This document shows, one piece after another, positions 40,903-49,009 of a DNA stretch of 64,000 bases. This DNA is from JAVBQO01 sp031548885 (GTDB lineage Bacteria > Patescibacteriota > Saccharimonadia > Saccharimonadales > Saccharimonadaceae). A program made the translations under genes and the position numbers. The stretch is from the NCBI GenBank assembly GCA_031548885.1, contig JAVBQO010000001.1, positions 62,001 to 126,000 on the forward strand, given 5' to 3'. Numbering within the stretch: position 1 is the first letter of the stretch; each line of letters starts with the position of its first letter. Under the pieces are notes generated by a model. It was given only the letters and a program-made list of their open reading frames with translations. It did no database searches and was not told where the DNA came from.

Positions 40903-41199
40903 TTAATAAATTCGTTCTGCTACGCAATACCGGTTCCATCGACCGGGCGTATTTTCGTCGATCATTGGGATCGGCTCGCCGACAACGTGATAAGTAAAGC
41001 CATCGTATTCGAGCCACGCCCCATTAACGCGCGTCTTATCATTTATCGGTAAATGCACACGAACCTGTGGCCGCTTGACTGTCGGTGAACCGTTGGGCGC
41101 CACCAAACAATCTTTAATTATGAAATTAGATAGTGTGCCGTCATCGTTCGGGCGATTTTTAAATTCGATATCTATTCCAGTCAAAGTATTTCTTGCCAT
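40903..41199 (-). CDS. Head closure / stopper protein
   Basis: A 98-residue beta-rich protein with GAWLEYDGFTYHVVGEPIPMIDENTPGRWNRYCVAERIY, the pattern of small siphovirus head-closure proteins (a D/E-G-x-x-Y-x-V-x-G-x-P strand followed by a W/H-x-x-x-x-V strand). GAGGTGATGC precedes the ATG. Confidence 0.62.
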   Translation of the reverse strand: MARNTLTGIDIEFKNRPNDDGTLSNFIIKDCLVAPNGSPTVKRPQVRVHLPINDKTRVNGAWLEYDGFTYHVVGEPIPMIDENTPGRWNRYCVAERIY

Positions 41200-41207
41200 G
41201 CATCACC

Positions 41208-41750
41208 TCATTTCTTTTTGACGTAATTATCTAACAGCCCATTTCTCGTATTGTAGCCGCTTACTATAATAGTGCAGTCGCAATTCTCGTGCCGTAAGAA
41301 CACCTCCAGGGGCGGGTTGGTGTGATATCCAGCCTTCTTGCTACACCACTTGCATGTTTCGCCGTTTAGTTGTCGCTCTAATGTCGGGTGTTTTTGCATA
41401 GAAAGCGCGTTTTGGAATGCTTCCGCTTGCGCTCGGCCAAGTACGGAATCGTAATACGACAGCACAAGTGCGTCTACGTCGCGCATCTCGTTATAATTCC
41501 GTACGATCTTGTTGGCCAATCTTTCTGCCTGTGAATTTGCATCGTCCATACCAACGCTCGTAATCGCATTCGAATCAAATGCCAAGCTAGTCACTGCGTA
41601 CGCGTCATCATGATAATATCGACCTATCGTTTTTACAACATTGGCAACACGCTTCATTTTGTCGGCATCCTCAATATCTAACTGAAGTATGTATTGCACA
41701 GACACATTAACCCGCCTTGCTGTATCTATCGCGGTTTTCGAGGCATCCAT
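41208..41750 (-). CDS. MuF-like minor head protein
   Basis: A 180-residue protein. The C-terminus CKWCSKKAGYHTNPPLEVFLRHENCDCTIIV has the metal-binding C-x-x-C ... H-x-x-C-x-C pattern of MuF-like minor head proteins. The N-terminal 100 residues are helical. It overlaps the gene upstream by 25 bases. Confidence 0.75.
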   Translation of the reverse strand: MDASKTAIDTARRVNVSVQYILQLDIEDADKMKRVANVVKTIGRYYHDDAYAVTSLAFDSNAITSVGMDDANSQAERLANKIVRNYNEMRDVDALVLSYYDSVLGRAQAEAFQNALSMQKHPTLERQLNGETCKWCSKKAGYHTNPPLEVFLRHENCDCTIIVSGYNTRNGLLDNYVKKK

Positions 41751-42256
41751 TTCGCAAAGCTCTTATCTACTTCAATTTTTATTCCTTCAATCTGGCGATT
41801 CAATTCTGAGTCTAGCGCAGCTTCTTCTTCGGGTGTCATTTTTTTGAATACCTTATCCGGCATCGCCTTCAGCTCTTCAATCTTCGCGCTAGCCCATGAC
41901 GCCGAACGCGGAACACTACAGTCAACACGGACGCCTTTTCTTCCGGCTAGGTCTGCTAGATAATCAGCTTGATTCCCCGTCATAAGTATATTATGCCATG
42001 TAATCGTATCTTCTGCAATGTTATTGTTCATGCCGACGTTATGCTTATTTATGAAATCGTCTATCTCAGCATTAACTTTCGCTAAACGCTCTGGGGTTAT
42101 CTCCCGCGAAACTTCAAACTCTATGTCCGGCAGCATCTTCAGCCGTTTGATCTCTTCTTCAATCTCGTCTTCTGACCAGCTCAATATGCTGGTCGTGTAT
42201 ATTGCACCCTTATCTTCGGCCGTCCACATCAGAATATTAAATCGCTCTTCTTTCAT
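41726..42256 (-). CDS. Hypothetical phage protein, 176 residues
   Basis: Starts MKEERFNILMWTAEDKG; CATAAT lies six bases upstream and a longer reading has no start signal. Highly charged and helical (EDEIEEEIKRLKML; IEELKAMPDKVFKKMTPEEEAALDSEL). It lies between the HNH gene and the MuF-like gene. I cannot assign a function. Confidence 0.5.
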   Translation of the reverse strand: MKEERFNILMWTAEDKGAIYTTSILSWSEDEIEEEIKRLKMLPDIEFEVSREITPERLAKVNAEIDDFINKHNVGMNNNIAEDTITWHNILMTGNQADYLADLAGRKGVRVDCSVPRSASWASAKIEELKAMPDKVFKKMTPEEEAALDSELNRQIEGIKIEVDKSFAKWMPRKPR

Positions 42257-42412
42257 GCATACATTATGGCACATTTCATTTTTTACTTTTTTCTCGCGCG
42301 TGGAAATAGCAGTACTCACCGCGCTTGGCGCGCTAGGGGTGGCGGGGTATACCCCTCCCCCCTATAAAATATCGGACCATTTTCGTCAATTTACGAATAT
42401 GGTTTTATATTA

Positions 42413-42418
42413 TATAAT
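42413..42418 (+). promoter_or_regulatory. -10 box of the HNH gene
   Basis: TATAAT nine bases before the ATG on the plus strand, opposite to the other late genes. Confidence 0.6.
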
Positions 42419-42427
42419 ATGTTTATT

Positions 42428-42751
42428 ATGGCACAGAAGCGTTCGTATTCGACAGCAAAAGACCCGCGAAAGGTGCATCCGCGGTTGCGAAACAACTTGC
42501 GTAAGCGCGTCTACGCAACACAATCAGAGTGCGGCGTGTGCGGCAACTTTGTTGACGTCACACTAGCGGCTGGCTCACCGATGTCGCCAGAGCTTGACGA
42601 GATTGTGCCCGTATCGCGCGGTGGATCTCCGTATGATATTGACAACCTACAGCTAACACATCGCGTCTGCAATCGCCGCAAGGGTGCGCAAATGCCGGGC
42701 GACAAGCTAGCGGAAGACCTGAATCCAACTCCGAACTCTCGCGCGTGGTAA
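42428..42751 (+). CDS. HNH endonuclease
   Basis: A 107-residue protein with CGVCGNFVDV, DEIVPVSRGGSPYDIDNLQLTHRVCNRRKG: an HNH-type motif (here D-E-I-V-P, N-L and H-R-x-C-N) with two C-x-x-C-type metal knuckles. The first histidine of the canonical DH pair is glutamate. Small HNH proteins near terminase genes assist packaging in many phages; as a gene on the opposite strand with its own promoter it could also be a homing nuclease. Confidence 0.8.
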   Translation: MAQKRSYSTAKDPRKVHPRLRNNLRKRVYATQSECGVCGNFVDVTLAAGSPMSPELDEIVPVSRGGSPYDIDNLQLTHRVCNRRKGAQMPGDKLAEDLNPTPNSRAW

Positions 42752-42823
42752 TAAAATGAGGACGCCACAAAGACGTCCCCAACAATGGCAGCTGTCAATC
42801 ACAACAACTGCACTGCGATTGTA

Positions 42824-43018
42824 TTATTTATCTAACGACCGTTCAAGTCGGTAATTGATTTCTTGCGTGACGCTGCGACTATTCTTGGCTGCAATCATTA
42901 CCAACTGTTCGTAAACAGCCGGAGCAATGCGCACGTTATACGTCGGTGGTTTTGGCGCATCAATTTGCGTTTTGACGATCTTGCCGTCCTTTTTAATAAT
43001 CTGGTTGATCTTTTTCAT
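42824..43018 (-). CDS. Ribbon-helix-helix DNA-binding protein (Arc/CopG type)
   Basis: A 64-residue protein starting MKKINQIIKKDGKIV, with AAGGA six bases upstream. The strand PTYNVRIAPAVYEQLVMIAAKNSRSVTQEINYRLERSL matches the RHH fold: a strand with alternating residues, then two helices. Such proteins bind repeated operators as dimers. The likely operator lies at 43406-43434 before the two-gene transcript it belongs to. Confidence 0.75.
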   Translation of the reverse strand: MKKINQIIKKDGKIVKTQIDAPKPPTYNVRIAPAVYEQLVMIAAKNSRSVTQEINYRLERSLDK

Positions 43019-43062
43019 GTTGTCCTTTCCGGGATACCCTAACGCCAAGCGAGGCGGTTGGT

Positions 43063-43341
43063 TTATATAATTTGCAACTCGTTATCTATCTGATAGGCGA
43101 TTGCCTCCTGGTCTAGCACCTCTTTCAATTCGTTGAGTGTGTCTAGCACCTTTTGGCGTTCGTCGGTCAGATAAAGGATTGCTGTGTCTTCGATTTCACC
43201 TTTCCAAGCTCCGGTTACCGGATATTGTAAAGTGAATCCATCGTGATTTCTATTTAGTATCGTTACGAGCTTGCCGACTTCAAGCTGCTTAGTGATATTG
43301 TTGCTGCCTATGTAGGCGCGTATTGTGATTGATTCTACCAT
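43063..43341 (-). CDS. Hypothetical phage protein, 92 residues
   Basis: Starts MVESITIRAYIGSNNITKQLEVGK; an AGGG lies about 11 bases upstream. A beta-rich first part and a C-terminal helix (DERQKVLDTLNELKEVLDQEAIAYQ). First gene behind the operator-containing promoter at 43388-43434 and followed by the ribbon-helix-helix gene. Function unknown. Confidence 0.5.
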   Translation of the reverse strand: MVESITIRAYIGSNNITKQLEVGKLVTILNRNHDGFTLQYPVTGAWKGEIEDTAILYLTDERQKVLDTLNELKEVLDQEAIAYQIDNELQII

Positions 43342-43387
43342 TGTTTCGTATCCCTGATTTGTTAATGTGCCTCGCTTGACTGATTTA

Positions 43388-43434
43388 AGTATAACAAATG
43401 TGCGTGCATATTGCAAGCATATTGCTTGCATATT
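43388..43434 (-). promoter_or_regulatory. Promoter with three phased operator repeats
   Basis: Minus strand -35 TTGCAA (43411-43416), 17-base spacer, -10 TATACT (43388-43393). Plus strand GCATATT occurs at 43406, 43417 and 43428, exactly 11 bp apart, covering and flanking the -35 box. Confidence 0.7.
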
Positions 43435-43465
43435 TTATATAAAATATTAAACGCCTGTGGAAAAC

Positions 43466-44959
43466 CTACATCGACCCCAAAACCTGTCGCCATCGATCCT
43501 CCGACATTTTATTATCGCCATCCGTCGGCTTCTTTTTCGCAAAGACTTTCTGACCCCAAAACGCAAACGTTGCCGCGTCCAACGCCGTCGTTGCAAGGTT
43601 CTTACTCATGCTTTCCCAGCCAAAACCACCATATCGCCCAAAATGTCGCTGCTTCGTAATGCGCACGGTCTGATTCAATAATGGTTGATCATAATGCGAG
43701 ATTTCGCCACGATTAATCGCATCAACCATAAACTGATGCGCTGCCACAACCTCTTTCATTGTTGGCTGCACAATGCGTTTCGCAGGAACGCCCCCACTAA
43801 TCAAATCCTCGTATAAAATCGCTTGCCCGGTCGTGCCATCGATAATGATTTTCGCAGAATTTCGCCATCGCTCAATCAGCCATTTCGATAAACGTTGAAA
43901 GCCCTCACTCATAGGACGTTGCATAACAACTTCGACGTGGATTTTTCCATCAGCTAGCGACTGTGCGACGACTAACGAATACGCCGAACGATCCGGGGCA
44001 AACTTGACTGCGTAAATTGGTCGGAATAAATCATCGAACACAGGTTTTTTACCGATTAACACGTCCCATGCAGCTTGTGAAATAGCCCGTTTGTCTTCGA
44101 CTCCGGACCACCAACCTAACCGCATACGATTAAAATCATCGGGCGATAAACCACGCGACTCCATTTCTACAACTGATAGCAACAGGAAATAGCCCAGTGA
44201 CGGGTTCGCCTCATACCACGCATCATCGTCAAATCGATCCGTAAATTTATCAACTGACCACTCCGTCCAACAACCTTTCGCGCCGCTCATTTTTTCCTTA
44301 CGATTGCGTGCGAAAACTTCGCCGACACTTTCGGCCATCGGCGGTGTCCCGACGTAAATTGTTTGCGGATTCCTTGATTTTGCTGCCGAAGTCGTCGGAA
44401 CTAATGTCGCCTGATGAGAATCCATCATGTCGGCCGCCTCGTCGTTAATCAGATCATCATTGCCAGTTCCCAGCCCGCTCATGCGCGTGCGAGTCTTGAA
44501 CTTATACAGCGCGCCGTTTGTGAATTCAATAAAATCCTTATTCTTCGGCTTGGCGCGAAATTGCGGCGTCAATAAATTAAAAATCTCTTCATGTTCGTTT
44601 TCGTAAAAGAAATTTTGGACGCGCTTTTTAACAACATCGGCAGTGTCTTGCTGTTGCGCAGTAAAAAGCCCGACAGCTTTGCGAAAAATAATACCATAAA
44701 TAATACGCGCGACGATTATTTCAGTTTTACCATTTTGACGGGGAACGGAAAGCCCACAGTCCATGTTGACGAAGTTGCCGTATTCGTCTTCGGCCAACCA
44801 TCGGCGCAGCACCAATTTTTGCCACCCCAACAGCACCATGCCATATTCTTCTAATAATTCGAAGAGCAATTCGGCTTTGTCGATATTGCCGTCTTCAAAA
44901 ATATCAATCCGCGGAGTTTGACGACCGAATCGCAATTTTTCGCGAATTTTCTTTATCAT
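43466..44959 (-). CDS. Terminase large subunit
   Basis: A 497-residue protein. The ATPase part has a Walker A-like LSVPRQNGKTEIIVARI (about 86-102) and Walker B LINDEAADMM; the nuclease part has KFAPDRSAYSLVV and later acidic residues. It cuts and translocates DNA into the head. It starts in ATGA overlap with the small subunit and is the last gene of the long operon that begins with the lysis genes. Confidence 0.92.
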   Translation of the reverse strand: MIKKIREKLRFGRQTPRIDIFEDGNIDKAELLFELLEEYGMVLLGWQKLVLRRWLAEDEYGNFVNMDCGLSVPRQNGKTEIIVARIIYGIIFRKAVGLFTAQQQDTADVVKKRVQNFFYENEHEEIFNLLTPQFRAKPKNKDFIEFTNGALYKFKTRTRMSGLGTGNDDLINDEAADMMDSHQATLVPTTSAAKSRNPQTIYVGTPPMAESVGEVFARNRKEKMSGAKGCWTEWSVDKFTDRFDDDAWYEANPSLGYFLLLSVVEMESRGLSPDDFNRMRLGWWSGVEDKRAISQAAWDVLIGKKPVFDDLFRPIYAVKFAPDRSAYSLVVAQSLADGKIHVEVVMQRPMSEGFQRLSKWLIERWRNSAKIIIDGTTGQAILYEDLISGGVPAKRIVQPTMKEVVAAHQFMVDAINRGEISHYDQPLLNQTVRITKQRHFGRYGGFGWESMSKNLATTALDAATFAFWGQKVFAKKKPTDGDNKMSEDRWRQVLGSM

Positions 44960-45561
44960 TTTTTCGCCTTTGCTGACTTGCTATTCGGCTTTTTGTTTTT
45001 TGTTGCGCTAGCAGGCTTACGCGCGGCCGCTTTCTTCTTAACAGAGGTGGATTTAGGATTTTTAGTAGTACTAGCAATCGTTTTGCCTGATTTTTTATCG
45101 CCAGCAGTCAACGAACTCAAAATCTTTTCTAACGGAGTGCCTTTCTTCGTGTATCGCGATCGAATTTCTCGCAATTCTTTGCGTGCCACGTTCATGTTGG
45201 CCGACAACCGTGCGAATTCTTGTGGCGACGTACCGCTGCCATTCAGCTGTTTTGCTAGCTCGCGAATCACGCCAACATAATATGCCTCATCGTCGTTACC
45301 AACCGCCAACGCGATCAAATCGGTCTCGCGATCTTCGTCCATTTTTGCTTTCGATATTTTTTCCATTTTGGATGGGTTATCGAAAATATCCAACCATCGG
45401 CGAAGCGCAGCATAGCCGTCGCTAGGCAGCCGCGTCTGCAATTCTTCAACACTATTAATCAACAAATCAGCATTGATTTTTTGAAAAAAGGTAAACCAAT
45501 CATTGTAGTCGTATTTGCTAGTTCCGGACAAATTAATGCTATCACTTTTTTGCTTAGTCAT
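44956..45561 (-). CDS. Terminase small subunit
   Basis: A 201-residue protein with a helical middle (DLIALAVGNDDEAYYVGVIRELAKQLNGSGTSPQEFARLSANMNVARKELREI) like Gram-positive phage small terminases and a very basic low-complexity tail (KKKAAARKPASATKNKKPNS). It recognises the packaging site. It is coupled by ATGA overlaps on both sides. Confidence 0.78.
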   Translation of the reverse strand: MTKQKSDSINLSGTSKYDYNDWFTFFQKINADLLINSVEELQTRLPSDGYAALRRWLDIFDNPSKMEKISKAKMDEDRETDLIALAVGNDDEAYYVGVIRELAKQLNGSGTSPQEFARLSANMNVARKELREIRSRYTKKGTPLEKILSSLTAGDKKSGKTIASTTKNPKSTSVKKKAAARKPASATKNKKPNSKSAKAKK

Positions 45562-45743
45562 TTGGTCAGCTCCGCTTGGCTAGTTAAATGCCACTTTTCG
45601 CAAACATGACATTTATACCATCGCATTTTCGGACCATCAGAATTGCGAATTTTCGCAGCGGCACGACTAGCGTGACGCGTTGTATAAAATGATCGCTTAT
45701 TATTGCATATTCGATCTACTTTTCTGGCGTCAGATTCATTCAT
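45558..45743 (-). CDS. Small basic phage protein with C-x-x-C
   Basis: 61 residues; YKCHVCEKWHLTSQ gives C-x-x-C plus H, a single zinc-knuckle-like site, after a basic region (TTRHASRAAAKIRNS). Coupled to the terminase small subunit by ATGA. Function unknown. Confidence 0.55.
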   Translation of the reverse strand: MNESDARKVDRICNNKRSFYTTRHASRAAAKIRNSDGPKMRWYKCHVCEKWHLTSQAELTK

Positions 45744-45919
45744 TTCTCTAACCCCTCGCTCAAATCATCAACGATAACATTGTCGTAAATCTGTTTTAGG
45801 AGCCAACGATATGCTTTTGCTCGAATTCCGTAGCGGCTAAACTCTCTACTTTCCTTTATGGTAGATGTTGCCCACCAGTCGTTTGGCCCAGTTCCCATCC
45901 AGGCTCTGATGCGTATCAT
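45740..45919 (-). CDS. Small phage protein, 59 residues
   Basis: Starts MIRIRAWMGTGPNDWW; GAGGAG eight bases before this ATG favours it over the upstream GTG. Rich in W, R and Y; no domain recognised. Its stop overlaps the next start. Confidence 0.5.
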   Translation of the reverse strand: MIRIRAWMGTGPNDWWATSTIKESREFSRYGIRAKAYRWLLKQIYDNVIVDDLSEGLEK

Positions 45920-45969
45920 TCTTTTCACTCCTCATATTAGTAGTTACCAGTGTTGTATCAATATGCTAC

Positions 45970-46431
45970 CTATTTCTTTAGTTCCTTTTGTAGTTCGGCG
46001 ATACGAGCATTATGTTTTTCTAGGAAATTCATGCTGAAATATCCAGCTGTCATATCGACTTTTAGTTGTTCTGCAAAAACTTTATTGCGTTCATCAATCC
46101 GAGCCTGTATGTTAGCGACATTTTTGTCGGTAGCATCTGCCTGTTTGCCACCACCATTCTGTAATTCATCCAGATGGGTTTTGCGAACGATCTTAATAAT
46201 CGTGTAATTGCTCTCGTCTAATATTGATTCGGAGATTCGTATATAGGCTTCATCGACGGCGATAACCGTATCTTTCTTTGCCTGTTCAGCGAGTTGACGC
46301 ATAGCCTTGAACGACATCCTGCCATAGCCAGTTCCATCAAATTGTCTGAACGCACGACCCGTGGTGGTTTTGACGAGCTCCCAATCTTTTGCATTTTCTT
46401 TCGCCCATTCAATTACTTGGTTATCAGTCAT
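45970..46431 (-). CDS. Hypothetical phage protein, 153 residues
   Basis: Charged, mostly helical protein starting MTDNQVIEWAKENAKDWEL with a lysine-rich end. AGAGG precedes the ATG, which comes two bases after the stop of the preceding gene. No recognised domain; probably an early or accessory phage gene. Confidence 0.5.
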   Translation of the reverse strand: MTDNQVIEWAKENAKDWELVKTTTGRAFRQFDGTGYGRMSFKAMRQLAEQAKKDTVIAVDEAYIRISESILDESNYTIIKIVRKTHLDELQNGGGKQADATDKNVANIQARIDERNKVFAEQLKVDMTAGYFSMNFLEKHNARIAELQKELKK

Positions 46432-46433
46432 AG

Positions 46434-46643
46434 CTAAACCTCTGGCATTTCGTTTAATTGTTTTTTAGAATATTGAGCAACATAATTTATTTCCGACCTA
46501 CCCTCTAAAATCTTGTTTATTCGGTCGCCATTGACGTCACTAAGTTCGATGTATTCGATCAAAGCATCTAGTGGCGATTCGTATCCACTACCCTCAACGC
46601 CTTCTTCGGTTACTACATACCACTTCTTTTTGTTATCAGTCAT
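46434..46643 (-). CDS. Small acidic phage protein, 69 residues
   Basis: Starts MTDNKKKWYVVTEEGVEG; GAGGAG five bases upstream. Contains DALIEYIELSDVNGDRINKIL. Function unknown. Confidence 0.5.
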   Translation of the reverse strand: MTDNKKKWYVVTEEGVEGSGYESPLDALIEYIELSDVNGDRINKILEGRSEINYVAQYSKKQLNEMPEV

Positions 46644-46695
46644 GATTGCTCCTCAATAATTTACGTACGCGTTTTCGAAACTCTTTGTCACTCAT
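46636..46695 (-). CDS. Tiny open frame, 19 residues
   Basis: MSDKEFRKRVRKLLRSNHD; its ATG overlaps the previous stop (ATGA) and its end overlaps the next start by eight bases while containing the next ribosome site. It may be a real basic peptide or just a coupling leader. Confidence 0.35.
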   Translation of the reverse strand: MSDKEFRKRVRKLLRSNHD

Positions 46696-46961
46696 AACTC
46701 ATCTCCATTTGGTACACAACTCATATATTTGGCTGTGGCATTATCAGTGTCTCTCATCAGATAGCAAGTATTTTTGCCATCATCATATCTCTCGACGGTT
46801 GTCCTAGCACGGCCTGATGATGTGAAAATCTGAGTCGCTTGTGGCAAATCACTTTCGGAATGTGCCTCTTCTCTGAGTGTGGCTAAATACGCAACTAAAA
46901 TAATCGAACCCAAAACCAATATGGTCAGGATTATCATGCGAAATAATTTTTTCTCTTTCAT
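46692..46961 (-). CDS. Small phage membrane protein
   Basis: 89 residues: short basic start (MKEKKLFR), one membrane helix (MIILTILVLGSIILVAYLATL) and an outer part with two cysteines (TCYLM, MSCVPN). Coupled by ATGA to both neighbours. It could modify the envelope or act in lysis timing; no family recognised. Confidence 0.55.
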   Translation of the reverse strand: MKEKKLFRMIILTILVLGSIILVAYLATLREEAHSESDLPQATQIFTSSGRARTTVERYDDGKNTCYLMRDTDNATAKYMSCVPNGDEL

Positions 46962-47254
46962 TTATCATTCTCCACTAATTTACGTTGCTCATCGCGCAGC
47001 TTGTTCCGACCAATAAGTTGCTGTCGCTGTTCGTGGTTCAATGGCTTAGTGTATATTTCATATTCATTCTCACCAATCGCCGATAGGGCATAGGCTTTCT
47101 GTTGCTCTTGTATAAAGTCTCGAACTTCTGAACAATCCATCGCTATCCAGCTCAATTCCTCCTTAGTTAACAGTCCGGGAGACCTTCCATAGACAAGTCT
47201 CGCAACTTTTCTTAGAATCTTTCGCTCTAGTTCTGACTTACTTAGTAGTTTCAT
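46958..47254 (-). CDS. Hypothetical phage protein, 98 residues
   Basis: Starts MKLLSKSELERKILRKVARL, with GAGG seven bases upstream. Helical and strongly charged. Overlaps the preceding zinc-ribbon gene by 17 bases. Function unknown. Confidence 0.5.
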   Translation of the reverse strand: MKLLSKSELERKILRKVARLVYGRSPGLLTKEELSWIAMDCSEVRDFIQEQQKAYALSAIGENEYEIYTKPLNHEQRQQLIGRNKLRDEQRKLVENDK

Positions 47255-47618
47255 GTCGTGCCTCAATATCTTTGTATATTTGTAATTTGCGCTGTTCGTC
47301 TGGGTCGTTCGCGATATCTAGCCAAGTGTTACCGCGCTCATCACAAGTTTGACAGTGTCGAGTTGCGTACCATTTTGTAAAATCTTTATTCGGATGGTGT
47401 GTAGTCCAATCGCTCCAATCGTGGTCACTAATTCCATTCAAACAGTCGGCTTTGCTGGCCTCGCGATACCAACTGCATGAACTATAAATCATCACTTGTT
47501 TGTCACAATTCGGGCAATATTCAGATTCACTTTCGCCATCGTTGTAATGCGCCCCGTCGTCGGTGTTTACATCGAAATCCTCATTGCAATATGGACACGT
47601 TACTTCTTTATCGCTCAT
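47238..47618 (-). CDS. Zinc-ribbon phage protein
   Basis: 126 residues with TCPYCNEDF and YCPNCDKQV (a four-cysteine ribbon, about 8-41), a further SCSWYREASKADC and a C-terminal HCQTCDERG. Two metal sites are likely. Rich in D, W and H. It could bind nucleic acid; function unknown. Confidence 0.6.
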   Translation of the reverse strand: MSDKEVTCPYCNEDFDVNTDDGAHYNDGESESEYCPNCDKQVMIYSSCSWYREASKADCLNGISDHDWSDWTTHHPNKDFTKWYATRHCQTCDERGNTWLDIANDPDEQRKLQIYKDIEARHETTK

Positions 47619-47836
47619 AATAGCCCCTTTTCTTTTAGCGCTAAAACATCTAACGCGTACCGCTCTAATTCAGGTCTGCCATTAGCTTTTGCCCAGATCG
47701 CGCACAGTTTCCACTCATCGATAACCGCTTTATCCACTAGCTGTTGGATTTTAGATATAAGCATGTGCTGGTCATGTTCATCAACAGCATATTCCAAAAA
47801 GAATTGTCCTGTAATTTCATCCAGTGCTTTAGTCAT
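47615..47836 (-). CDS. Small phage protein, 73 residues
   Basis: Starts MTKALDEITGQFFLEYAVDEHDQHM, with GAGGAG four bases before this ATG. Helical; ends LERYALDVLALKEKGLL. Stop overlaps the next start. Function unknown. Confidence 0.5.
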   Translation of the reverse strand: MTKALDEITGQFFLEYAVDEHDQHMLISKIQQLVDKAVIDEWKLCAIWAKANGRPELERYALDVLALKEKGLL

Positions 47837-48041
47837 TTGACTCCTCGCTCTTGTCATGGATCGGACATTCCTGAGTTATATAAAATCCACGCGTTTGACC
47901 AATCATTTCGTTACCGCGGCCATTATCTAAAGCGGAACATATACAGCCAAGCTCAAGCGCACGATCACTGCCGGGATTTGGCGTGCGCTCCTCGCTGTAT
48001 CCGGCAGCCCCGTATAGGCTTAAATCATCGTACGGTTTCAT
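47829..48041 (-). CDS. Small phage protein, 70 residues
   Basis: Starts MKPYDDLSLYGAAGYSEER, preceded by AGGGG. Contains C-x-C (LGCICSALD) and a late ECPIHDK, perhaps a metal site. Function unknown. Confidence 0.5.
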   Translation of the reverse strand: MKPYDDLSLYGAAGYSEERTPNPGSDRALELGCICSALDNGRGNEMIGQTRGFYITQECPIHDKSEESND

Positions 48042-48045
48042 TTGA

Positions 48046-48402
48046 TTACCACCCCTCTGGCTTCGTAATATTTTCTGGCGCATTTTTGAACATTTTTTTT
48101 ATTCGCAACTCATCAAAACCAGCAATTCCGCAGCCAACTTTGGTTAAGAGAAATTCTTTGTCTGGGTTGGCTTCAGCGGTTTTGTATAACTTTAGCCGGG
48201 CGGCGTGCAGCACCGTGTTTGAAACTTGCTGGAAGTTTTCATCTAAGGTTGGAAAAGCGTAGGACTGACCGGTCAATCCCTCTCCGACGCCCATTTCGGC
48301 GCCGAATTGTTCATGAGCCTGACGAGCTGCCCCGCCGGCGTGATTGCCGGCGAGGTTGGATCCAAAAACGAATAGCTGATTTGGTTCAAGATGGTCGATC
48401 AT
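48046..48402 (-). CDS. Macro-domain-like protein
   Basis: 118 residues starting MIDHLEPNQLFVFGSNLAGNHAGGAARQAH, in TAATG overlap with the pentapeptide gene. GSNLAGNHAGGAA, the Q-S-Y-A-F-P-T strand, FLLTKVGCGIAGF and the terminal FKNAPENITKPEGW match a compact macro-like fold used for ADP-ribose-type ligands in phages and bacteria. It may handle ADP-ribosylated targets or NAD-derived signals; this is family inference. Confidence 0.7.
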   Translation of the reverse strand: MIDHLEPNQLFVFGSNLAGNHAGGAARQAHEQFGAEMGVGEGLTGQSYAFPTLDENFQQVSNTVLHAARLKLYKTAEANPDKEFLLTKVGCGIAGFDELRIKKMFKNAPENITKPEGW

Positions 48403-48956
48403 TAGTACGCTTCGGCCTCCTCGCGAGTGATAAAGAAATGAATCCCGCTTGAGCATTCGTCCCAACGGTTTTCATCGAATTCGGTTGTCGGTTTAACTGT
48501 CTCGCCGACCTTATAGACGAAACTATAATCGTGCTGGCTGTAGGCGACCTCAGTTTTTGCGAGGGCACGCTTTTTACCTGCTGGGTAGATTTTCAAAACT
48601 TCAGCGAATTCAGCGCGGCACTTCCTGCCGGTGGCGTTGTGGCGCTTGGCTGTTTCGGGAATTAGGAGTTTAACGATTTTTCCATCTCGACACTTTTTCC
48701 AGCCTATGATTGATCCTTCTGGGACTATTAAAGTTTTGGCGGCCACTAATTCAGAGTTTTTAGCACCGCGCAGGTTGGCACCGTACAGGTCGGCATCGTG
48801 CAGGTCGGCATCGCGCAGGTTGGCATCGCGCAGGTCGGCACCGTTTTCAACCGCTTCTTCTAAGGTTCTCTTTAATGAGTTATTGTCTGATTCATATTCA
48901 AATAGAACTTTGTCTACGAACCAGCGTGATTTGATTTGGATTTTAGTTTTAGGCAT
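48402..48956 (-). CDS. Pentapeptide-repeat protein with DUF5758-like C-terminus
   Basis: 184 residues. About 38-68 is a run of A-D/N-L-x-D/G repeats (GADLRDANLRDADLHDADLY), a short right-handed quadrilateral helix. The C-terminal part (IIGWKKCRDGKIVKLLIPETAKRHNATGRKCRAEFAEVL ... CSSGIHFFITREEAEAY) matches the DUF5758 type found in phages. GGAGGGG precedes the ATG. Role unknown. Confidence 0.7.
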   Translation of the reverse strand: MPKTKIQIKSRWFVDKVLFEYESDNNSLKRTLEEAVENGADLRDANLRDADLHDADLYGANLRGAKNSELVAAKTLIVPEGSIIGWKKCRDGKIVKLLIPETAKRHNATGRKCRAEFAEVLKIYPAGKKRALAKTEVAYSQHDYSFVYKVGETVKPTTEFDENRWDECSSGIHFFITREEAEAY

Positions 48957-49009
48957 AGCCCCTCCTTTGTAGTTGCGTCAATTTAGTGTTATTGTGGTCG
49001 AGCTTCTCG

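Noticed and set aside
42760..42777. GGACG/CGTCC hairpin after the HNH gene as a terminator
   Set aside because: Short stem without a T run; too weak to call.
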